Shown here one piece after another: positions 55,462 through 64,000 of a stretch of 64,000 nucleotides of DNA. Position 1 is the first letter of the stretch. The number at the start of each line of letters is the position of its first letter. Under the pieces are notes generated by a model. The model made no database searches. It was not told the DNA's origin and saw only the letters and a list, made by a program, of their open reading frames with translations. The stretch comes from Prinsepia uniflora (Eukaryota; Streptophyta; Magnoliopsida; Rosales; Rosaceae): assembly GCA_032719365.1 (NCBI GenBank), contig CM064874.1, positions 26,979,716 through 27,043,715 on the forward strand. Reading direction: 5' to 3'. A program made the translations under genes and the position numbers.

Positions 55462-58200
55462 TGTCAGGACACGTCCCAAATATCACCTCGATATCTGGGA
55501 CAAACCCTGCTCCCGTCTGACAATCATACTTAAAGTACCAAAAGAACCTCAAAATAACCATAAGCATAACTATCAGACAAGGGAGTAAATATAATACAAC
55601 CGTAATTCAGAGCATAACGTTATACAAAACAAGCACAAAAGTCTTACTAGGCTAATCTCGCAACAGAAGAACGTCGTAAAGCTCTATGCCTCGGTTCCTG
55701 CCTCAACGTTCACCCTAGCGCTATCACCACGACCTGGAGGGTAAATTAAAACCAGAAAGTGTGAGTGGACTAAAAGAAATAAGAGTTTCAAACACTATTT
55801 AGAAACAAACAAGGATTAAGAAAAACAATAAGGTTTTGCCCTCCGTTTTAAAATAAAGTATGCATGTCTAACGAAGTAGCAGAAAATTACCCATAAAACA
55901 GTATAACAATTATGCTAAGATCATATCATAAAAACCAAATCCACAAATCTCAAGTCTGATCAAACCTGCCGGGTCTATCCGAGTCTTTAAACTCAAAACA
56001 GGCCTCAATAATATCCGAGTCTTTAAACTCCCGAGTCTTTAAACTCAACAGGCCTAAATATCAATATATCTGAGTCTTTAAACTCCCGAGTCTTTAAACT
56101 CAATCCGGGCCCGTCCCCCGTCAATCAGAATCCGGGTCTTTAAACCCAATATCCAGATCAAACAAATCCAATCCAAAACCAATTGAAAACAAATTCTAAA
56201 TCCATATCCAAACCCGAATCTGAAATCACCGGTCTGAAGCCCTTCCGGCGTCCAGAACCGTCATTCCGAACCCAAATCCGGAATTCCACTTTTCCGACTT
56301 TAAAATCAAATCTCGCATCTCGAAATCCGATTTTAAAACCAAAACCTTGATTACCAAAATCATATCTCATAATCCATTTATAATCATCAGAAAACAATTA
56401 TAAATTGAAAACCCAAAAGCTTAGCATCAAAATCAGAAATCCAGTTTTTTCTCGAAAAACGTGCAAGTATAGCAACCACATATAATCATCATTAAGAAGC
56501 ATAAAAACATATTTAAAATCATAAAACATAAATAAAAGTAGTTAGGCATGCTCGTAAGAAAAGAAAGAGTCCACACACGAGTCAAAAAAGTGTCAATCGC
56601 GTTCCGTGCGCTCCTCGACCGTCTCAGGCGTCTCTCGTCCTGTCAATAGGCACCAAATAGGGTCACAAATACGTCAAATATGATAACCCTAATTTCTCCA
56701 ATTTTTCGGGAATTTAATCGTAATTTAAATTTAACCCTAAACCGTCCGGATCCTCTAACTAACCCGAAACAACGTCCGATTTTCCCGAGACTTGTCCCAA
56801 TGGATTCCTTATAACATTTAGACCAAAAAACATGTTGGAAGGTTCCTCAGAATCCTCCCCACGCGCCCTCACGCGCCGCCCAAAGTGGATGCGCGTGGGC
56901 CTCACACGCTGCTACAGTATCATCATCTTCTTCGAGTTAGCCAGTTCGACTGTACTGAACTGGCGTGACCGGTTCTTCTTCATTCCTCCACCATCTTCCA
57001 CCCTTTCAATCCCACAAGCTTTGTCCAGTTCCCAGTAATCATTTACAGTTCTAAAATCTAGAAATCAAAGCCCTAAACCTGTCGTCTTCAACCTCGAAAC
57101 AAAACTGCCCGAGAGCCCTGTTTTGGGTTCCGGCCACCCAGGTCATCCCCCGTCACGGCACCAACCTCAGACAATTCGTCGGACCTTCCTGAGTCTCACA
57201 CCACTCACCAATTCCCTTGACTCTAATCCAAAAGCCACGACTTTCGAAATGAACAAAACGGGAAAAACAGAGGATTTGGGTCTTACCTTTGATTCGTCCT
57301 TCGCCGTCCGCACCGCCGTGTACTACGGTGTCCACTGAGTCTCCCTCAGCCGTCTTAGCCACCTCTCAGCTTGGATTGAACCAACACACGGCACAACCAC
57401 CAACAAGTCCCACGGCCTTCTCTGTTTTCCCTGAAAATCGAACCTCACGACCACCGTGTTTCTTGCACGATTTCACTCCCAATCCTGGTCACCAACTTCT
57501 CTTCTTCTCTCTGTTACTCTCACAACTCATAAGAACTTCACACACTCACTGAATCGATCACAATCCTCACCGCCTCACCTCTCTGTTTTCTGTTCTTCAG
57601 CCTTCAAAACACACGGTTTAAAACCAGCCAAGTTACACCCGTGTTTATTGTAAACAATCCTAGAACCATCTGGTCACTTCCACGTGTCCAATTTCCCATG
57701 GACATCAGTACAAATATCCAATCCCACATGCTCTTATCTGATTGGACCTAAAGGAAAAAGACCAAAATACCCCTAGAATTAAAATTACCATTTTGCCCTT
57801 CAACTTTCCAGACCCATAACTATTTCGTCCGACGTTCGATGACAGCGTGCCTTCTATCGTTGTACTCAGGACGTTGAGAGCTATCTAACGGTCCTCGATC
57901 TACGTGAAAATCAAAAGTCCAATAAAAGTCAACATTTTCCTCTATTTAGTCAAAATTACGGTAACGTCCTCAATCTTCCGAATGTCATAACTATTTCTCC
58001 GATTGATCGAATCGGACATGCCACCTGTCTACGGACTCGTGACGTCCTAAACTACGTCACGGTCAATGGTCAACGCTCATCCAACCTGCAAATCAAAAAG
58101 TCAACTTTTGACACACTATTCACAAGGGCAAAATCGTCCTTTTATACAAATCTTTTACAAAATTACATTTGTACCCTTTCTGCAGGTACAGGTTGTTACA
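55462..58200 (-). repeat. 3' LTR of the chromovirus, 2739 bp
   Basis: On the minus strand it starts TGTAACAACC (58200) directly after the polypurine tract and ends GTCCTGACA (55462). It carries the GACGTCACGAGT...GACAGGTGG module at 58022-58045, a GCGCGTG hairpin near 56891, GAGTCTTTAAACTC hairpins at 55981-56101 with GGGTCTTTAAACCC at 56134-56147, and the stem pair 55761-55770 and 56569-56578. Confidence 0.92.
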
Positions 58201-58217
58201 ATCTACCCCTCTAAAAA
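58201..58217 (-). other. Polypurine tract of the chromovirus
   Basis: Minus strand reads TTTTTAGAGGGGTAGAT next to the LTR start. It lies downstream of the chromodomain stop, after a GGGGACGAAATTC phrase typical of Tekay elements. Confidence 0.85.
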
Positions 58218-58235
58218 GAATTTCGTCCCCGAAAT

Positions 58236-59870
58236 TCAGTGAAACAAGTAAGGGTATTGTTCGCGCATTAAGGCCTCGGGTTCCCATCTAGCTTCTTCCA
58301 CCTGATGATTCCTCCACAAGACTTTAACTAAGGGAACCGTCTTCCTCCGTAAGACTTTATCCTTCCGATCCAAAATCGCTACAGGCTGTTCTTCAAAGCT
58401 CAAATCTTCTCTAAGCTCAATAGGTTGTGCTTCCAGAACATGTGAATCATCCCGAACATACTTCCGAAGCATGGATACATGGAAGACATTATGTACCTTT
58501 GCCAAGTCCGCTGGTAAGGCCAATCGATAAGCAACAGGACCAATCCGCTCCAAAATCTCATAGGGTCCAATGTAACGAGGACTTAACTTCCCTCGCCTGC
58601 CAAACCATACGATCCCCTTCCAAGGAGATAACTTCAAGAAAACCTAGTCTTCTACTGCGAACTCCAAATCCCTGATCCTATGGTCGGCGTAGCTCTTCTG
58701 TCGGTCATGGGCTACTTTCAGTCGATCTCTAATCAGTGCAACTTTTTCTTGGGTAAGGACTACCAGCTCGGAAGTAGTCAGTCTCCTCTCACCAACCTCG
58801 GTCCCACACAACGGAGTCCGACACTGTCACCCGTACAAAGCCTCATAAGGAGCCATCACAATACTCTCCTGATAACTGTTATTGTAGGCGAACTCCATCA
58901 AAGGTAAATGTGACTCCCAAGTACCTTGAAAACGTAAGACACAAGCTTTCATCATATCCTCTAGAATCTGGATGGTCCGCTCAGACTGTCCTTCGGTCTG
59001 AGGATGAAAGGCAGTACTGAAATGCAACTTCGTCCCAAAAGCTTCTTGTAAGCTCTGCCAAAACCGGGAAGTAAACCTCGGATCCCTGTCAAAGACTATC
59101 GACTCTGGGGTACCATGCAGCCGAATAATCTCATCAATAAACAACTGTGCAAACTGTGCCATCCTGAAATTCTCCCGTACTGGCAAGAAATGAGCAGACT
59201 TCGTGAGTCTATCCACGATCACCCACACGACATCGTGTCCCTTCGGCGTCCTGGGCAGCTTGAATACGAAGTCCATCGTCAAATGATCCCATTTCCACTC
59301 GGGGATCGGCAAAGGTTGCATTGCTCCATAGGGTCTCTGCCGCTCGGCTTTCACCTGTTGACAGATCAAGCATTTACTGACATACTCTGCAATCTCACGT
59401 TTCATACCTGACCACCAGTAATGCTCTCGAAGTGTACGATACATCTTGGTCTCACCAGGATGCATCGCATAGACTGAACAGTGAGCCTCATCCAGTATCA
59501 TCTTCTTCAGTGATTCGTCCTCAGGTACACACAACCGTCCATCCTTAACCAAGGCTCCATCTACCCGAATCTCAAAGTCATGTCTCTCTCCAGCCTCGAC
59601 CTCAATCCGTATGATGCCCAAAATGGGATCCTCAAACTGAGCATCAATAACCTGATCGATCAAAACAGGTCGCACGTGGAAACTTGCTAGTAGTGCTCCC
59701 TGACCATCCACAGTCAACTCTACTCCAATCCTGCGGAGCTCAATCAACAAAGGTAACCGGACTGTCCTCAAATACGACAAAGAACTAGCTGATTTCCTGC
59801 TCAAGGCATCAGCTACCACATTAGCCTTTCCTGGGTGATACTCGATCGTACAATCATAGTCCTTAAGCAG
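58236..59870 (-). pseudogene. Chromovirus integrase and C-terminal chromodomain (broken)
   Basis: Frame 59819-58827 holds the zinc-binding region (HPGETKMYRTLREHYWW, KCLICQQVK) and the catalytic core (MDFVFKLPRTPKGHD, DRDPRFTSRFWQ, HPQTEGQSERTIQILEDM) with the DDE residues. Stops at 58827-58829 and 58644-58646 break the C-terminal part, which resumes as KLSPWKGIVWFGRRGKLSPR and RLALPADLAKVHNVFHVSML, then a chromodomain-like tail VAILDRKDKVLRRKTVPLVK, WRNHQVEEARWEPE. Chromodomains guide integration to marked chromatin. A further stop at 59868-59870 separates it from RNase H. Confidence 0.93.
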
Positions 59871-61649
59871 CTATAACCATCGACGCTGTCTCAGATTCAG
59901 CTCTTTCTGCGTGAACAGATACTTCAAGCTCTTGTGGTCTGTGAAAATCCTGCACCTCTCGCCGTACAAATAATGTCGCCAAATCTTCAGTGCATGAACC
60001 ACTGCTCCAAGCTCCAAGTCATGAGTAGGGTAGTTCATCTTATGGGGTTTCAACTGTTGGGAAGCGTAAGCAATCACCTTCCCATGCTGCATCAACACAC
60101 AACCCAAACCTTGTAAAGAAGCATCACTGTAAACCTCGAACTCCCCACTGTCATCTGGAAGAGCTAACACAGGAGCAGATGTCAACTGTCTCTTAAGCTC
60201 CTGGAAACTCTGCTCACAGTTCTCATCCCAGTCAAACCGAACTCCCTTTCGAGTCAACTGTGTCAACGGAGCAGCAAGAATAGAAAAACCTTCAATAAAA
60301 CTCCGGTAATAGCCTGCTAATCCCAGAAAACGCCTAACCTCCGTCACCGTCTTGGGCTTTTCCCAGTTCGCTACCGCCTCAACCTTCTGAGGATCCACCC
60401 TGATGCCCTCGACTGAAATCACATGACCCAGAAAACCAACAATGGTCAACCAAAATTGGTACTTGCTGAACTTAGCATACAACTGGTGCTCTCTCAGGGT
60501 CTTAAGTACTATCCTCAAATGCTTCTCGTGCGCCTTCGCACTCTTCGAATACACCAAGATATCATCAATAAACACAATCACAAAACGATCCAAGTATGAC
60601 CGGAACACTCGGTTCATGAGATCCATAAAAGCTGCTGGGCCGTTAGTCAACCCAAAAGGCATCACAACAAACTCATAGTCGCCGTACCTGGTCTGAAAGG
60701 CTGTCTTGGGTATATCCTCCTCCTTGACTCTTAGCTGATGATATCCGGAACGAAGATCAATCTTCGAAAAGTACTGTGCTCCCTTTAGCTGGTCGAACAA
60801 GTCATCAATCCGGGGTAGGGGATACTTATTCTTAATGGTTACCTTATTCAGCTGTCTGTAGTCAACACACAATCTCAAACCTCCGTCCTTTTTCTTGATA
60901 AACAGTACTGGCGCTCCCCAACGCGACATACTCGGTCGAATGAATTCCATATCGACCAACTCTTGTAACTGGGCCTTTAGTTCCCTCAATTCTGCAGGTG
61001 CCATGCGGTAAGGAGTCTGTGAAATAGGCTGCGTACCTGGAAGAAGATCAATCGTGAACTCGATGTCTCGATGAGGTGGTAATCCTGGTAATTCCTCGGG
61101 AAAAACATCGGGAAACTCCTGCACCACTGGTATATCCTCTGCCCTCACTGGCGTAGCACGTGTATCCACCACGTGAGCTAAATAACCCTGGCATCCCTTC
61201 TGCAACAACTTGCTAGCCTCAAGTGCCAAAATAACTCCTGTAAGGGGTGCACGCTGATCACCCTGAAACGTAGTCTCTGGTAATCCTAGACTCTGAAAGG
61301 TCACTCTTCTATCGAAACACTTGATAGAAACATGATGTCTCGTTAACCAGTCCATACCCAAAATAACATCAAAGTCCCGTAGATCCAACAGTAACAAGTC
61401 CGCCACTAACTCAACCTCGCCTACCATCACCGGACAGTCTCTCAGAACCTGAGTCACTACTAACACCACCCCAGTAGGCGTACTAACCCCTAAAGCACAA
61501 TCCAAGGTAGACACCTCTCTCTCCGTCACCAGACTACAACTCCGGGCTATAAACAAGTGAGTAGCCCCGGGATCTATCAAAGCAAAAACAGTGTGGCCAA
61601 GTATGGTGAGTGTACCTGTCACCACTCCAGGTGCTGATCTGACCTCCTA
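59871..61649 (-). pseudogene. Chromovirus protease, reverse transcriptase and RNase H (frame largely intact)
   Basis: A 584-codon frame from 61625. The protease active site reads DPGATH at residues 18-23 (about 61574) where the family has DSG or DTG, so protease is probably inactive. Reverse transcriptase spans about residues 205-400 with WGAPVLFIKKKDGGLRLCVD, YFSKIDLRSGYHQ, MPFGLTNGPAAF and the catalytic FIDD at 352-355. RNase H follows (FEVYSDASLQGLGCVLMQ, AYASQQLKPHKMNYPTHDLE, FTDHKSLKYLF). The frame ends at RRWL. A TAG at 61647-61649 separates it from gag. Confidence 0.95.
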
Positions 61650-62518
61650 CTGGGTCATAGTAAAAACTCGCGCCTGAGGTCCTGATGACCAACTGCGCCC
61701 TCTAGAACTGCTCGTAGCACCACTGCCACCTCTAGGGCCTGCCGCTCCTGACACTAACGCAGTACTCGACCTGGGTTCTGCTGCACCTCGACCTGCTCCA
61801 CCCTCCTGGGCTAACAACGGACACTCTCTCCAGAAGTGGCCTCGCTGTCCACAAAAATAACAGGCATCCCGACTGGGTCCACCAGTCTGTCTCCCAGTAA
61901 AAGCAACAGAAGTCGCACTCGCCTGAGGAGTCGGCTGTGCTCTAGCTCCCCGAAATACAGAGCCCTGAAAAACTGCCTGGTCTGCCAAACCAGGCTCCAC
62001 CAGCCGATGAAGTACCACCATAGTTGCCCCACTTCGGGGTCCTCTGACTCGACGCTACAGGAAAAGAACGCTCACGGCGTCTCACACTACCCGAGTACTG
62101 TGGCCGGGCAAGTAGACTGGCCTCTACTCTCACAGCAGCGTCTGACAACTCCATGAAGGTAGCAAATGAGCCAGCTGTCACAATGGCCCTAATCTCTCCC
62201 CGAAGACCCAACTCAAACCGACGACACTTCTCCGCCTCGGTAGCCACAAATGCAGGAGCGAATCGGGACAAAATCTGGAACCTCTGCTCATACTCGGCTA
62301 CTGTCATGTTCCCCTGTTTCAACTGAAGGAACTCCGCCTCTTTGGCATCCCGGAAAGAGCGAGGATAATACTGGTCCAAGAACCGCTCCCGGAAAGTCTC
62401 CCAAGTCAACGTATGAGCGTCCCAACCTGACAACTCCAGCGTATACCACTACTCATACGATGTGCCGTCTAGCAGAAAAGTAGCCAACAACACGCGATCC
62501 CCTGGAGGGCATCGTATC
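61650..62518 (-). pseudogene. Chromovirus gag (C-terminal part, frameshifted)
   Basis: Starts within gag (RCPPGDRVLLATFLLDG), because the 5' part is separated by the LTR-7 insertion at 62519. A TAG falls after SYE near 62453, where the family has Trp. The retrotrans-gag core follows: TWETFRERFLDQYYPRSFRD, EFLQLKQGNMTVAEYEQRF. A frameshift lies between about 61950 and 62025. The zinc knuckle CYFCGQRGHFWREC is intact at 61821-61862. It would package RNA in a live element. Confidence 0.92.
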
Positions 62519-64000
62519 TGTCAGGACCCACCCTGGTTTCACCCCGAAAACCGAGGTAAATCCTGCTCCCGTCTGACACCCTGACACATAGACAGTCAGA
62601 CGCAGGAGAACTTATACTACATATCCCGAAGTCAACAGTTTACAGAGCATAGTACAAATTGCACGGAAAAGAAAAATCGACAACCTAAATGCACGCACGC
62701 GAAAAAATTTGAAACACTCTGGGATCCCTCTCGTGACTTCTATGCCTCAGACGCTGCCTCGACGCTGGAACCCCACGCTAGCTCCACAACCTGGAGGGCA
62801 GTAAAAACACAAGGTGTGAGTGGACCATAAATAAAAGAAAAGTTTCCGAAACCATTTATAAGAAAACTGGGTTTAGCCCTCCGTTTTGAAACCACATGCA
62901 TAACCCAGTTCATAAAACAGTTATAAACCAAATCACCATAAACCACATCATAAGAAACAGAAACACTATAAAACGGATATAAAAGTCATATCATGAGCAT
63001 CATAAAACCGTATCATAAACCATGAATCTCAAACCGTTCTTTTCCGATCAAACCTGCTGGATCTATCCGAGTCTTTAAACTCCCGAGTCTTTAAACTCAA
63101 CAGGCCTACGGGGGAAATATCAATATATCCGAGTCTTTAAACTCCCGAGTCTTTAAACTCAATCCGGGTCTTTAAACCCAATCCAGGCCCGTCCCCCGTC
63201 AATCAATATCCGGGTCTTTAAACCCAATAACCAGATCTAGCAAATCCAATCAAAACCATTTGAAAACCATTTTCGAATTCACATCCAAACCCGAATCCGA
63301 AATCACCGGTTCTGATGCCCTTCCAGCATCCCGTACCGTCATTCCGAACCCAAATCCGGAATCCACTTTCCAACTTTAAAACCAAATTCCGCTTTATGAA
63401 ATCCGATTTTAAAACCAAAAACCTTGATCATCGAAATCATGTTCCAAATCCATTTATAATCATTGGAAATCATTTAACGTTTGAAACCCCCAAAACCATA
63501 GCTTTATATTCAAAATCACCTTTTTCTCGTAAAACGTGCAAAATACGTAATTTCTCGAAAACCGTGCAACTATATAAAATCACATCATAAATCCAACAAG
63601 CATGAAATCACAAATATAAAACAATTCTAGGAAACAGTTATGCATGTTCGAGTTTAAGGAAAGGGTCCACTCACAGTACAGCGCCCTCAATCGCGTCCTG
63701 AACGTCCAGTGCGTTCCTCGGCCTCCTCGGGAAATCCCGATCCTGTTAACAACCACCAAATTACGTCACTAACACACTTACGAAGGTTCACCTAATTTCC
63801 CTCAAAAATCCCCGAATCCTAAATGTAAGAAACCGGGACCCTAAGCTTTCACCCTCTCGAAACGACTTCGATTCAACGTCCGAATAACTCAAAACCACTT
63901 CCATTAGACTCGTTATAACCCTTAGACCAAAAACCATGTTGACCATTTTCCTCAGAACCGACGCACGCGCCCCCACGCGCCGCGTAAAGTGGCTGCGCGT
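62519..64000 (-). mobile_element. Solo LTR-7 (or 5' part of an insertion), runs off window
   Basis: From 62519 the minus-strand LTR end GGTGGGTCCTGACA appears abruptly inside gag codons, with no primer site or leader. So it is an insertion in gag, not this element's own 5' LTR; it also resembles solo LTR-1 more than the chromovirus 3' LTR. GAGTCTTTAAACTC hairpins lie at 63069-63160, GGGTCTTTAAACCC at 63166-63179 and 63212-63225, stem pair at 62816-62825 and 63665-63676. Whether it is truly solo cannot be told without the other end. Confidence 0.85.

Larger units (their letters stand above)
55462..62518 (-). mobile_element. Tekay/Del-type chromovirus (Ty3), dead, gag truncated by solo LTR-7
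   Basis: Minus-strand element with 3' LTR 58200-55462, polypurine tract at 58201-58217, and gag-pol to 62518. Domain order gag-protease-RT-RNase H-integrase-chromodomain is that of chromoviruses. Its LTR (TGTAACAACC ... GTCCTGACA) shares modules with all seven solo LTRs, making this the only coding relative of that lineage in the window. At least six disabling lesions are present. The 5' LTR and gag N-terminus lie beyond the LTR-7 insertion. Confidence 0.93.

Noticed and set aside
55457..58205. The LTR 55462-58200 has ATCTA on both sides, as if it were a solo LTR with its own duplication
   Set aside because: Its start abuts a good polypurine tract and the expected 3' end of pol, so it is the element's 3' LTR. 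The right-hand ATCTA is the end of the polypurine tract, and the match is taken as coincidence.
62519..64000. 5' LTR of the chromovirus at 55462-62518
   Set aside because: It begins inside gag codons, lacks a primer site, and resembles solo LTR-1 more than the 3' LTR at 55462.

Overview
This window is nuclear DNA from a large, repeat-rich plant genome, most likely a eudicot. Two host genes look intact. One is an 11-exon replication factor C subunit 3 gene (RFC3, coding 3183-8152, + strand), which splices in silico to a 354-residue protein. The other is an intronless four-EF-hand calmodulin-like gene (CML3/CML7 type, 27665-28120, + strand). The left edge cuts through a hAT-type gene with a BED zinc finger (1-505, - strand). 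No species can be named from the sequence alone.

Almost everything else is nested LTR retrotransposons, and most insertions can be resolved by 5-bp target-site duplications (TSDs). Layout: 1-505 hAT/BED gene; 506-2476 AT-rich and unresolved; 2477-3034 MITE; 3060-8152 RFC3; 8153-9960 no gene seen; about 9960-22342 a non-autonomous LTR element (LARD-A, +), which carries solo LTR-1 (10693-16878, -) with solo LTR-2 inside it (12728-15791, +), and a Cassandra-like TRIM (18562-22079) that is itself split by a 2.77-kb palindrome (18907-21677); 22343-25797 a second copy of the same non-autonomous family (LARD-B, -); 25798-28680 the CML gene and its flanks; about 28680-30146 a decayed Tat/Ogre-like Ty3 remnant; 30147-47574 a Ty1/copia element expanded from about 6 kb to 17.4 kb by two solo LTRs (34277-39981 and 40853-46603), each carrying another (35309-38521 and 42228-45220); 47575-50833 unassigned sequence; 50834-54299 a third, tandem-repeat-filled LTR element (LARD-C, TSD CACTG); 54300-55461 unassigned; 55462-62518 a broken Tekay/Del-type chromovirus (-) whose gag is cut by solo LTR-7 (62519 to beyond the window).

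The seven solo LTRs, the chromovirus LTR and the palindrome arms belong to one diverse LTR lineage, and the chromovirus at 58236-62518 gives its likely coding identity. The LTRs are very long (about 2.5-3.2 kb). They share a striking organisation: an inverted pair GTGAGTGGAC ... GTCCACTCAC placed 0.7-1.4 kb apart, enclosing arrays of tiny hairpins (GGGY-loop-RCCC or GAGT-TTAAAG-ACTC) whose stems vary in a compensatory way between copies. That conserved structural domain is the most unusual signal here. The palindrome that splits the TRIM primer-binding site and the all-repeat interior of LARD-C come next. The host genes do not appear to act together; they are islands between transposon blocks.
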